DNA from: Janibacter anophelis NBRC 107843
Lineage (GTDB): Bacteria > Actinomycetota > Actinomycetes > Actinomycetales > Dermatophilaceae
DNA length: 64,000 bases
Direction: 5' to 3'
NCBI RefSeq assembly: GCF_001570945.1
Contig: NZ_BCSQ01000002.1
Location: 39,139 to 103,138, forward strand
Below the pieces are notes generated by a model. The model saw nothing but the letters and a program-made list of their open reading frames with translations, was not told the DNA's origin and did not search any database. Shown one piece after another: positions 39,730 through 48,708 of the stretch. Made by a program: the position numbers and the translations under genes. Within the stretch, counting starts at the first letter, position 1, and every line of letters starts with the position of its first letter.

Positions 39730-40728
39730 TTGCACGAGATCGTCGCCGGTATGAACCTGGACAACTTCGTGGTCCGCCCGCACCGGCGATCGATCGAGAA
39801 GTACGCGTCAGCGGAAGCCTGGGGCAGCATCGTGCCGGAGGACTCCGAGGAGCTGCTCACGCTCGCCGGGTTGCCGTCGTCGGTCCGAGATGACGACGAG
39901 GATGCCAAGCGGTTCGACCTGCTCATCCTGCGCCGCCAACTAGCCCAGCTCGACGGCGACGCGGTTCTGGCCGAACGGCTGCGCGAGACTGTGCAGCGCA
40001 TTGCCGCCGCATTGCTCGGCAAGACCACGATTCCGAGCGTCGCCGAGCAAGCCGTCCTGCTGGAGTCGGTGGCCGGTGACGAGTGGTGGATCGACGTCAC
40101 CCTGCCGATGCTGGAGCTGGCACGACTCCGCATCCGCGGCCTCGCGCGGTTCATCGAGAAGACGACCCGCAACCCGATCTACACCGACTTCGAGGACACC
40201 CTCGGCGAGGGATTCGAGGTCGTGCTCCCCCGCGTCACTCCCGGCACCAACTTCGAGCGCTTCCGGGCCAAGGCCGAGGCCTACCTACGCGAGCACCTCG
40301 ACAATCTCGCTCTCCAACGCCTGCGCCTCAACAAGCAGCTCACGCCTGAGGATCTGACGGTGCTGGAGGGACTGCTCGTCGCCTCCGGCGGTCAGCAGGT
40401 CGACATCGCCTGGGCGACCGAGCAGGGCGGCGGTCTAGGGATATTCGTCCGCAGCCTGGTCGGACTCGACCGCGCTGCAGCCATCGAGGCGTTCGAGAAC
40501 TATCTGGACGGCACCAGATTCTCCGCAGAACAGGTGCGCTTCGTGAACCTCATTGTCGATGAGCTCACCCGGAACGGCGTCATGGAGCCGGGGCGCCTGT
40601 TCGAGTCTCCCTACACCGACCACGCCCCCACGGGCCCCGACTACTTCTTCCCAGACGCCGACGTCGAAGTCATCGTCGAGACCCTCCAGCACGTCAAGCA
40701 GACTGCTGTGCCGAGCGACGTGGCCTGA
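39730..40728 (+). pseudogene. hsdR: Type I restriction enzyme R subunit, C-terminal fragment
   Basis: A 332-residue frame matching only the C-terminal third of EcoEI-type HsdR proteins: MNLDNFVVRPHRRSIEKYA, DDDEDAKRFDLLILRRQLAQ, WWIDVTLPMLELARLRIRGL, and the final FVNLIVDELTRNGVMEP. The nuclease and DEAD-box motor parts are absent; an in-frame TAG sits three codons upstream of the TTG at 39730, and the homology starts at once after it. AAGGAG precedes the TTG, so the fragment may be translated. No hsdM or hsdS is present. It ends 3 bases before the SIR2 gene, indicating that this once belonged to a type I restriction operon carrying the SIR2 gene downstream. Confidence 0.8.
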
Positions 40729-40731
40729 CCT

Positions 40732-43700
40732 ATGTGGATCGGTGACATTGATGTACCTCAGGCCGTACTCGACGCTGCAGAGACAGGCGAGCTTGTTCTC
40801 TTCGTGGGAGCCGGCGCGTCGCGCGCACATCCGGCCGATCTGCCGGACTTCGTGCAGCTAGTGCGCAACATTGGCGCACTCGTTGGGCGCGAACCGACGG
40901 AGGATGAAGTCCGCCACCCCGATGTCTTTCTGGGCCGCCTTCAAGACAACGGCAACGACGTGCATCAGCTGGTGGCGAATGCAATTGACCTGCCCGGATC
41001 ACAGCCGAACGCCCTTCACCAGGCGATCATGGGACTTGCACTTGCGTATCCCAGCCCGCGGATTGTCACAACCAACTACGACCGGCACCTCACTTCGTCC
41101 GCGACTGCGTCTTCCCTCGCCCTCGATTTCTACGAGGCTCCTGCCTTGCCTGTCGGCGATGACTTCGAGGGCGTGGTGCACCTCCACGGGTCGTTGTCAC
41201 AACCCAGCCGCAGACTCGTTGTTACGGACACCGACTTCGGACGCGCCTACCTCCGGGAGGCGTGGGCGGCCAGGTTCCTCGAGAGGATGTTCTCGAGGTT
41301 CACGGTCGTCTTCATCGGCTATAGCCACGGCGACGTCGTGATGCAGTACTTGGCTCGTTCCCTCGGGCCGGACCAGCATCGATACGTACTCACCGATGAT
41401 GAGCAGAACGCAGAGTGGCGCCGTCTCGGGCTAAAACCGATCTCGTATCCGAATGATGCAGGGGACCACGCCACCTTGCCAGCGTCGCTCGAGCGATGGC
41501 GAGCCTTGGCGACGATGGGGCAAGTCGAGCATCGCGCACGACTTGCAGATCTCCTTAACGCGGAACCGCCCACCATCCCCGAAGAAGTCTCGTATGTCGA
41601 GGCTGCACTCACCCACCCGGAGCGGGTTAGGTACTTCGCGGAGAAGGCGAAGTTTGATGACGTTGACCGCAGCCAGCGGTGGTTCGCTTGGATTGAAGCC
41701 CGCCCTGCATTCCTTGCCCTGTTCTCGCAGGACGCCGCCGGCGAGCCGACGTCCCGCACCCTTATGTGGTGGATTGCCGACCAGTACATCCTCTCGGAGG
41801 AAGGCTCCGGGACGGCGCTGCGCGCGTTCCGCGATAGGCCTTGGCCACCGGATACGTGGTCCGCCATCACGCATGCGCTCTTTGCCTTCAAGGGCACGTT
41901 CCCGAAGTGGCTCAATCCATGGCTTCAGCTTGTCCTTCAGAACGCCCCGACCCGCGAGCATGACCTGCTCGACATGATGCTTGTCGACAAGGACTGGTCC
42001 AGCAACTTCGATCTCGCCCTCATGGTGTTCGAGGATCGGACCCGTCCACATCTGAAGCGAGCCTTTGACCTTGGCGGATCGGCCGACCAGCCGCGGTTTG
42101 AGGTAGATCTCTGCGGGGACGAGCACTGGCTCACCGACAACTGGACGAAGATCTTCATGCCAGGAGTCGACCAGCACTTCGGCCAACTCCTCAGCCTGGC
42201 AACAGAGCAGATCTCGCGGGTCTACCGAAGCCTGCGCGGACTGGATCCTGAAGGTTCGTTCGATCCGATCTCGTTCTCGCGATCAGCCATCGAACCCCAT
42301 GAGCAAGACAGCCATCGCGACCCCATCGACGTCCTTATCGACGCTGCGCGGGACTCAATCGAGGCGGCCCTCTCCCACAACCTGCCCCTCGCCGAGGGAT
42401 ATATGGAAATCTGGAGCACATCGCCCTACGCGATCCTTCGACGGCTTGCCATCCACGGCTGGCGCATACGCAACGACCTTGGACCCGACGACAAGGCGGC
42501 TTGGCTGCTTGGACAAGATCTTCTGTGGGAGATCCCGCTCCAGCACGAGGTCTTCCTGTTGATCCAGGACACGCTGCCGAATGCGAGTGACGGCACCGCA
42601 CGCAGACTGGTTGACGCGGCTGTCGCGGGCCCTCCTGGCGACGACGACGACGAGCACTCGCCATACCGGAGCTACAACCTGCTCGCGTGGCTCGCGACTT
42701 CGGCCCCTGAGCTCCAGTACGCACGGACGGCCTTCGAGCAGGCACAGGCAGCCCACCCCGAATTTGGCCAAAGGGAGCATCCGGATCTCAACCGCTACGG
42801 GGCATTCGGGTTTGTCGAAGATGCACTTCCATTTACTGCGACGGAACTCCACGAGCTGGTTGGCCAAGATCCAACTGTTGCGCTCGCTCGACTCCGAGAG
42901 TTCCAGACGGAGAGACACCCACTCACGGGACCTTCCTGGACTGGCGCACTTCGCTCCCTTCAAGCCTGTGTCACGACGTATCCCGCGGATGGCACGCAGG
43001 TCGCTCGAGTCCTGAAGACCGAGGACAGTGACTTCCGAGCGTCATTGATCTACGGCTGGGACGGCGCAACTCTCGATGCGGAGCTGATCGAGCAGGTGTT
43101 GGCGATCATCGCTGGCTGGGATCACTACGAGATCCGGAGGCCGGCATGCGCGATGTTGTCGAACGGAGGAGGACCCGAACATCCGACACCGTGGCACCAG
43201 ATCGAACGCGCTCAGCATCTCGCGGCTGACCTTTGGCCGTCGTCTGACGTCGATGGCGCCATCGTCAGCGGGGCCGACATCGTCATGGAAGCGATCAACC
43301 ACCCGGCAGGTGATCTTGCCGAGTTCTGGACGAAGGTCGTTCAGTGGGAGTGGTCCAAGAATGAGTCGACCTGGGACGGCCTCCCAGATCGGGTTGTCGC
43401 ACAGCTAGACCGGCTGGCGTTGGCTACCGATCGCAATGGTCTGCTCGCTCGGGCCTTCCTCGCCTCACAGTTGCACTTCTTCTTCGGGGCCGACCGTGAG
43501 TGGTGTGAGGACCGACTTCTCCCCCTGTTCGACTGGACGAACGAGGAGGAGGCCGCAGCCGCATGGCAGGGCTTTCTCACATGGGGGCGATGGAACGACG
43601 GCCTGCTCCAGGCCGGATTGCTCGACGCCTATCTGGTGACCGCGCAGCACGTCGAGGAGTTGCCTAACGGCCTACGCCGTCAGCTCGCGGTGCATCTGAC

Positions 43701-44241
43701 TTCGATCGCGATGTTCGCCCCGGTTGATCCAGTGACCTGGTTGACGCGCTTCGTTGGTGCCGCGTCAGAGGACCTCCGAGTTTCCTGGGTGCAAGAAGTC
43801 GGGCGCGCACTGGCACAACTCGAACCTGGTGAGGCACCCGGTCAGTGGGATCGATGGATCCGTGCGTACTGGTCCGGTCGCAATCAGTCCGTTCCGCTGC
43901 CATTCACACCCGCCGAGGCATCGGCGACGGCTGGCTGGGTCGTCGGGCTACCCGGCGCTCGGAAGCAGGCGATCGATCTTGTCCTGAGCTCCGACGCAGG
44001 ACTCGACCAGCGCGGCGGGTTCCTCTACCGACTCAAGGACGTCGACGTTGCAGCAGAGGCAAGCGATTGGGCTCGACTTTTGACCCACCTCCTCAAGAAC
44101 ACGAGCGGGCAGCAGTGGGGTATCGGCTATCGACTTCAGGAGATCGTGCCTCGACTTCGCCAGGGAACTCCGGCGCCCGACCTCACCGAGTTGATCAACG
44201 AACTCATGCGACTCGGCGTTACAGAAGCGGCTGACTGGTAG
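40732..44241 (+). CDS. Large SIR2-domain protein, candidate anti-phage effector (DUF4020-like)
   Basis: An 1169-residue cytosolic protein. Residues about 18-205 form a SIR2-like NAD-binding domain: LVLFVGAGAS (21-30), TTNYD (113-117), HLHGS with the catalytic-type His (150-154), and FIGYSHGD (194-201). The zinc-binding cysteines of protein deacylases are missing, as in defence sirtuins that destroy NAD. The remaining ~900 residues are helical and repetitive in character, with many Trp, resembling the DUF4020 type of C-terminal region; no known catalytic motif is seen there. It directly follows the hsdR fragment. By analogy with ThsA and Dsr proteins the likely action is NAD depletion on phage sensing, but this is inference. 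GC is lower than in flanking genes. Confidence 0.8.
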   Translation: MWIGDIDVPQAVLDAAETGELVLFVGAGASRAHPADLPDFVQLVRNIGALVGREPTEDEVRHPDVFLGRLQDNGNDVHQLVANAIDLPGSQPNALHQAIMGLALAYPSPRIVTTNYDRHLTSSATASSLALDFYEAPALPVGDDFEGVVHLHGSLSQPSRRLVVTDTDFGRAYLREAWAARFLERMFSRFTVVFIGYSHGDVVMQYLARSLGPDQHRYVLTDDEQNAEWRRLGLKPISYPNDAGDHATLPASLERWRALATMGQVEHRARLADLLNAEPPTIPEEVSYVEAALTHPERVRYFAEKAKFDDVDRSQRWFAWIEARPAFLALFSQDAAGEPTSRTLMWWIADQYILSEEGSGTALRAFRDRPWPPDTWSAITHALFAFKGTFPKWLNPWLQLVLQNAPTREHDLLDMMLVDKDWSSNFDLALMVFEDRTRPHLKRAFDLGGSADQPRFEVDLCGDEHWLTDNWTKIFMPGVDQHFGQLLSLATEQISRVYRSLRGLDPEGSFDPISFSRSAIEPHEQDSHRDPIDVLIDAARDSIEAALSHNLPLAEGYMEIWSTSPYAILRRLAIHGWRIRNDLGPDDKAAWLLGQDLLWEIPLQHEVFLLIQDTLPNASDGTARRLVDAAVAGPPGDDDDEHSPYRSYNLLAWLATSAPELQYARTAFEQAQAAHPEFGQREHPDLNRYGAFGFVEDALPFTATELHELVGQDPTVALARLREFQTERHPLTGPSWTGALRSLQACVTTYPADGTQVARVLKTEDSDFRASLIYGWDGATLDAELIEQVLAIIAGWDHYEIRRPACAMLSNGGGPEHPTPWHQIERAQHLAADLWPSSDVDGAIVSGADIVMEAINHPAGDLAEFWTKVVQWEWSKNESTWDGLPDRVVAQLDRLALATDRNGLLARAFLASQLHFFFGADREWCEDRLLPLFDWTNEEEAAAAWQGFLTWGRWNDGLLQAGLLDAYLVTAQHVEELPNGLRRQLAVHLTSIAMFAPVDPVTWLTRFVGAASEDLRVSWVQEVGRALAQLEPGEAPGQWDRWIRAYWSGRNQSVPLPFTPAEASATAGWVVGLPGARKQAIDLVLSSDAGLDQRGGFLYRLKDVDVAAEASDWARLLTHLLKNTSGQQWGIGYRLQEIVPRLRQGTPAPDLTELINELMRLGVTEAADW

Positions 44242-44558
44242 CGGGCTGCCCACCGCCACAAGTTGGGGGAACGAACATCACCGAGAATCCAGTCCGAACG
44301 AACGTCAAGCCATCCTTCCGGACTCCGCTCCACCCTCGATCTCCGTTCATTCGCCGAGCCTCATGTCTTCACCACCTGCCTGACTCACTGGCCATCACCA
44401 ACCACCAATGGCTACCCAATCGCCCCGTGGTCTTGCCCCTTCACCACTGCTTATCCAGCGGCACGCATGCTACGAAGTTACGTAGCGGGACGGGCGCCGA
44501 TGTGCCCGCTGACCTGGGGTTTCACGGTTGTCGATGGCTGTTGACGGAGGTGATCTCG
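44242..44558 (+). other. 317-base intergenic region with candidate oriT
   Basis: No gene is supported here. Just upstream of the relaxase is the inverted repeat GCTACG-AAGTTA-CGTAGC (44469-44486) followed by GGGACGGGCG. A hairpin beside a G-rich nick-like sequence next to a MobF relaxase gene is the layout of many transfer origins, so this is a candidate oriT. The rest is C/A-rich on the plus strand (ACCAACCACCAATGG at 44398-44412) without other clear structure. The nick position cannot be set from sequence. Confidence 0.45.
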
Positions 44559-47084
44559 ATGCACGGCGGCATGAAGATCTACCGCGGCGCGGCAGCCGCT
44601 GCGCGCCACTACGTCGAGGCCGATCGGTCCCGGGCGGACGACTACTACCTCGCCGAGGGCAGCGGGGTCGCCATGCACTTCAGCGCGACCCCCGGTGGAA
44701 TCGAGCGCCGCGCCGACATGGACGGCGAGACCTACGAGCGATGGGTCGCCGGCTGCGACGTCGACACCGGCCTCGCGAAGGGTCGGTTGCGGACGGACGA
44801 GAAGGGCGTCCGGTTCGTCGAGGTCACCGTCAACGGACCGAAGACATGGTCGCTCGCTGCCGCGCTTCACTCTGAGATCGCCTTGGCCTACGACGACGCA
44901 CAGATGGCTGCGGCCGAGGAGATCATCGGGTGGCTCGCAAGTCACGCCACGACCCGAGTGGGACCGCGGAATCGGCAAGTGCAAGTGCCGGTCGAACAGA
45001 TCGAGGCGGCCGTCGTACACCATTTCACCTCCCGGGCCGGCGACCCACACCGGCATCTGCATCTCCAGATCAACGCCCGAGTGTTCGCTGCCGGCGCCTG
45101 GCGCGGGCTGCACACGGTCGGCGTCCGCGACAGCCTGGAGGCGATCAACGGGATCGGGCACGCGGCGGTGATGACCAACCCGGAGTTCCGGGAGGCGCTC
45201 GCGAGGCACGGCTTCGAGGTCGACGCCGAGACGGGCGAAGTCGTCGAGCTGTCGCCGTACACGGGAGCGTTCAGCGCACGGGCGAAGCAGATCGAGGCCA
45301 ACATCGACACCTACGAGGCCGAGTGGCGGTCCGACCATCCCGGTGAGGAGCCCGGCCCGGCGCTGCGGCAGGCATGGGATCGGCGAGCGTGGGCCGACGC
45401 GCGGCCGGACAAGGTTGTGCCTACAAACGGTGAGGAACTGCGGCACCGCTGGATGGAGGAGTTGCACGAACTCGGCTACGTCGCTCCGGCGCCAGGGGCT
45501 CCAATACCCGTGTTGCGGACGGGCGCCATCGACCGCGACGGCGTCGTCGAGCTGGCTCTCGTCCGGCTGGGCTCACGTCGCTCGGCGTGGAACGCGGCCG
45601 ACGCACGGGGTGAGGTCGAGCGGATCATCGCGTCCGGCGGAGGCGCGGTCGACGGGGCCGTCCGCCGGGAGTTGGCAGAGGATCTGACCGCTCGCGTCGT
45701 CGCCACCTCACGCCCGCTACTTCGCCGACCGGACGTGCCCGAGCACGTGCGTTCGTTCACGGCAGTCGACGTGCTGGCCGTCGAGCACGAGATCGTCGAC
45801 CGCCTTGCGACTCGTGCCGAGGCAAAGACGATCACCGTGATCGAGGGCGCGGCCGGGGCCGGCAAGACCGCCCGTCTCGCGGCAACCCGCGAGCGCGCGA
45901 TCGCAGCCGGGCGCCGGATGGTCGTGGTGACACCGACTCTGAAGGCCGCCCAGGTCGCCAGGTGCTCGATCGGCGCGGCGTCGTACTCCGCCGCTTGGTT
46001 GCTGCACCAGCACGGCTTCCGCTGGGACGAGGACGGTCGATGGAGTCGCGTCGACGCCGTGCCCGACGTCAGTGCCCGACTACGTCGAGGCGACCTGATC
46101 GTCGTCGACGAGGCGGGCATGGTCGACCAGGACACTGCCCGCGCGCTACTCCGCCTGGCCGACGAGACCCAGGCACTCGTGATGCTGGTCGACGACCGCC
46201 ATCAGCTCCCCGCCGTAGGCCGTGGCGGGGTCCTGGATCTGGCGATCAGGTACGCACCCGATCGGGTGCAACAACTCGACGGCGTACGCCGCTTCAAGGA
46301 CCCCCGCTATGCCGAGCTGTCGGTGCGGATGCGGACGGGCACCGCGTCTGGCGAGGTGTTCGATGAACTCCTCGCCCGTGGCGAGATCGTCATCCACGGA
46401 AGCGACGTCGAACGGACCCGCCGCCTTGCCGCTGAAGCCAGCGTCGGCAAGCTCACCGTCGCCGACACCCGCGAGCAGGTGGGCCGGATAAACACCCTCG
46501 CCCACGGGCTCCGCAAGGCGACCGGTGAGGTCGATGAGCGGGTGCTGACCGCGGCGGGTGAACGGCTCGGCGTCGGCGACACCATCGCGACCCGGCGCAA
46601 CGACCGCGATGCCGACGTCGCGAACCGCGAGTTGTGGACCGTCGTCTCGTGCGATCGCGGCGCGCTCACCGTGAGGGGCGACACGGGGACTCGCGTGTTG
46701 CCGCTTGACTACGTACGCCGCGACATCGCGCTCGCCTACGCCACGACCGCCTACGGCGCGCAAGGGGCCACTGTCACCGAGAGCCATGTGCTGGTCGGCG
46801 AGCACAGCGGCGCCGCGTCGGCGTACGTCGGGATGACTCGGGGACGGGAGCGCAACGTCGCGCACCTCGTCGCCGAGTCCGTCGAGGATGCGCGCAAGCA
46901 GTGGTGCGACGTGTTCGCTCGCGATCGCGCCGATCTCGGGCCGGCGCACGCGCGTGAGGCCGCGGCCGAGGCGATCGAGCGGCACGGACCGAAGGCACCA
47001 AGCCGGCGGACGGCGCCGCGTCTTCCTGCCGAGTTCGATTCCCGGCCTGCGGCATCGCCGTCGGCACCGGGCATCGGGTTCTGA
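44559..47084 (+). CDS. MobF (TrwC/TraA-type) relaxase-helicase
   Basis: An 841-residue conjugative relaxase. The N-terminal HUH nuclease has candidate catalytic tyrosines in RHYVEADR and DDYYLAEG and the metal-binding His set in HRHLHLQ (about 164-170). The C-terminal half is a superfamily 1 helicase with Walker A GAAGAGKTAR (about 430), DEAGMVDQ, and AYATTAYGAQGATV, VGMTRGRE late motifs. It would nick oriT, stay bound to the 5' end and unwind the strand for transfer. ATG 44559 has GGAGG 8 bases upstream. No type IV secretion or coupling protein gene is present, so transfer would need a helper. Confidence 0.92.
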   Translation: MHGGMKIYRGAAAAARHYVEADRSRADDYYLAEGSGVAMHFSATPGGIERRADMDGETYERWVAGCDVDTGLAKGRLRTDEKGVRFVEVTVNGPKTWSLAAALHSEIALAYDDAQMAAAEEIIGWLASHATTRVGPRNRQVQVPVEQIEAAVVHHFTSRAGDPHRHLHLQINARVFAAGAWRGLHTVGVRDSLEAINGIGHAAVMTNPEFREALARHGFEVDAETGEVVELSPYTGAFSARAKQIEANIDTYEAEWRSDHPGEEPGPALRQAWDRRAWADARPDKVVPTNGEELRHRWMEELHELGYVAPAPGAPIPVLRTGAIDRDGVVELALVRLGSRRSAWNAADARGEVERIIASGGGAVDGAVRRELAEDLTARVVATSRPLLRRPDVPEHVRSFTAVDVLAVEHEIVDRLATRAEAKTITVIEGAAGAGKTARLAATRERAIAAGRRMVVVTPTLKAAQVARCSIGAASYSAAWLLHQHGFRWDEDGRWSRVDAVPDVSARLRRGDLIVVDEAGMVDQDTARALLRLADETQALVMLVDDRHQLPAVGRGGVLDLAIRYAPDRVQQLDGVRRFKDPRYAELSVRMRTGTASGEVFDELLARGEIVIHGSDVERTRRLAAEASVGKLTVADTREQVGRINTLAHGLRKATGEVDERVLTAAGERLGVGDTIATRRNDRDADVANRELWTVVSCDRGALTVRGDTGTRVLPLDYVRRDIALAYATTAYGAQGATVTESHVLVGEHSGAASAYVGMTRGRERNVAHLVAESVEDARKQWCDVFARDRADLGPAHAREAAAEAIERHGPKAPSRRTAPRLPAEFDSRPAASPSAPGIGF

Positions 47085-47110
47085 AGCGCGACTGAGGCAC
47101 CGGATCGGGT

Positions 47111-48052
47111 TCAGTCCGTTCGCCACAGCCTGATCAGTTGCTCGCCGACCTGGAGCCTGTCGTCGTACGGCTCCACCGTGATGCCGACGACGCAGCCGAG
47201 TCCGCTCGGCGTAAGCACGACGGTGTGGCCGTTGCCCATGTCCGCCCAGCGCCCCGCGAACGCGACTCCAGCGTTCCACGTGGCCGGGGCGGCCGGGTGC
47301 CGCGACGTTGCCAGCTGAGTAGCGAGCCTTTCCGCGATCTTGGCGACGGTCCCTGCGGGCTTCGTCCCGTCGTCGTCCGCCGTCGGCTCGGGCGGACGCG
47401 GGTCGAATCGTGTGCGGATGAACCGGACCCGCGGCTCCTTCGGACCCGGCGCCCTCACCGGCACAACTTCGCGCTCGCGGACCCACGCCTCAGCAGTGAA
47501 CGACTCATCTCCTCGGCCGAGGATCCGCGCAGTATCCGGGTGAGTCGGCCCACGCGCGATGACGATCGGCCACTTCCACGCATCGCGGACCACAGCCGGC
47601 AGCGCGAGCTCCTCCCACACGTCCACCAGGAGGGGGCCGTCGATCCAGCGGATCATCTCCTCAGGGGTTCCACCTTGGAGGAGTTGCTCGTAGACGCCCT
47701 TGCGCTGCGCCCGATCGTGCAGGTCCCACTGCCGGACGGGCCCGTCGCCAACAAGGTCGGCGAACTCCAAGATCGCGAAACAGTCGGGCGTCTCCACGTT
47801 CCAGAGGGTGCTCGGCACCCAGAAGTGCCCGACTCCAGGCGCTTCGTGCTCGACCCAGTCGATGAGGCGGCGCAGGTTGAGGTCATATCCCGCGGCTTCC
47901 AGGACCCGCCCAGCGACCTTGAGGGTCGGCGACTTCAGACCTCGCTCGTACGCCGACACCGTCGCCTGCGACGTGCCGGATCTGGCCGCGAGGTCAGCCT
48001 GCGTCAGGCCGCTGGCGCGACGTGCGACTTCGAGCAGATACGCCCGATCCAT
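47111..48052 (-). CDS. XRE-family HTH protein with an uncharacterised C-terminal domain
   Basis: A 313-residue protein. Residues 1-60 are a Cro/C1-type HTH (SGLTQADLAARSGTSQATVS). The remaining 250 residues include VYEQLLQGGTPEEMIRWIDG followed by a Trp-rich stretch and a variable region; I do not recognise this part. It is convergent with the relaxase and divergent from the two small HTH genes, a typical place for the repressor of an integrative element. It could also be an antitoxin-like regulator of the nearby giant ATPase. Confidence 0.8.
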   Translation of the reverse strand: MDRAYLLEVARRASGLTQADLAARSGTSQATVSAYERGLKSPTLKVAGRVLEAAGYDLNLRRLIDWVEHEAPGVGHFWVPSTLWNVETPDCFAILEFADLVGDGPVRQWDLHDRAQRKGVYEQLLQGGTPEEMIRWIDGPLLVDVWEELALPAVVRDAWKWPIVIARGPTHPDTARILGRGDESFTAEAWVREREVVPVRAPGPKEPRVRFIRTRFDPRPPEPTADDDGTKPAGTVAKIAERLATQLATSRHPAAPATWNAGVAFAGRWADMGNGHTVVLTPSGLGCVVGITVEPYDDRLQVGEQLIRLWRTD

Positions 48053-48158
48053 CCCTCGACGATATCCGATCGAACGTATTGGGACCTTCCGGCGGCACGG
48101 CCCGCACACCTACCTGTCGCCCACGATCCTCGCGGGCTTTCGCGAACCAGGAGGAACC

Positions 48159-48407
48159 ATGAACAGCAACACCCACGACGTCCCCTTCCACGCGCGCCAC
48201 GACGACGAGCTCCTCACGCTCGATGACGTCGCCGAGATCCTGCGGACACCCGTCAACACCATGCGCTGGTGGCGGCAGGAGGGCACCGGGCCGGAGTTCT
48301 TCAAGATCGGCCGGCGCCTATACACGACCGTCGGCGACCTGCGGACCTTCATCCGCACCCAGCGGCTCGCGTCCCAGCCGGTGCTCGGCAAGCCGAAGGT
48401 GGTGTGA
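48159..48407 (+). CDS. Excisionase-like helix-turn-helix protein
   Basis: An 82-residue protein with the winged-HTH of excisionases: LLTLDDVAEILRTPVNTMRW, then FKIGRRLYTTVGDLRTFI. AGGAGG lies 3 bases before the ATG. In actinobacterial integrative elements such a gene usually precedes an integrase; here it is followed after 5 bases by another HTH gene and then a giant ATPase gene. It may direct excision or regulate this operon. Confidence 0.82.
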   Translation: MNSNTHDVPFHARHDDELLTLDDVAEILRTPVNTMRWWRQEGTGPEFFKIGRRLYTTVGDLRTFIRTQRLASQPVLGKPKVV

Positions 48408-48412
48408 GACCC

Positions 48413-48694
48413 ATGGACGACCCGCGCCACGTGTTCCTCAGCGCGAGCGAGGTGATGGCTCGCTACGGCTGGGGCAAGACGAAGGGATACCAGAACCTCA
48501 AGGACCGGGAACTGGTGCCGCCGCCAGTGATGACACATCCGGATCGGTGGCGGGTCGACCAGCTGCTGGCCTGGGAAGAGAAGCGTATGGAGTTGGCCGA
48601 GGCGGCGCTGCAATTCTTGGCCGCGCCCGATCGAGAGGAGGTGAACCTCAGCGACCTGCTCCCTCAATCCAAGCGAACGCGTCGGACCGCGTGA
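48413..48694 (+). CDS. Small HTH protein (AlpA/MerR-like)
   Basis: A 93-residue protein with a predicted HTH in FLSASEVMARYGWGKTKGYQ followed by a wing (HPDRWRVDQLLAWEE) and an acidic-to-basic tail ending KRTRRTA. It resembles the AlpA-type activators and second excisionase-like proteins of integrative elements. Its stop overlaps a GTG (48691) in frame with the giant ATPase gene, implying co-translation. Specific role unknown. Confidence 0.72.
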   Translation: MDDPRHVFLSASEVMARYGWGKTKGYQNLKDRELVPPPVMTHPDRWRVDQLLAWEEKRMELAEAALQFLAAPDREEVNLSDLLPQSKRTRRTA

Positions 48695-48708
48695 GTAGAT
48701 TCTCGACC

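Noticed and set aside
44263..44544. 93-codon open frame upstream of the relaxase
   Set aside because: No recognisable domain, no convincing ribosome site, and it covers the candidate oriT hairpin; more likely non-coding.
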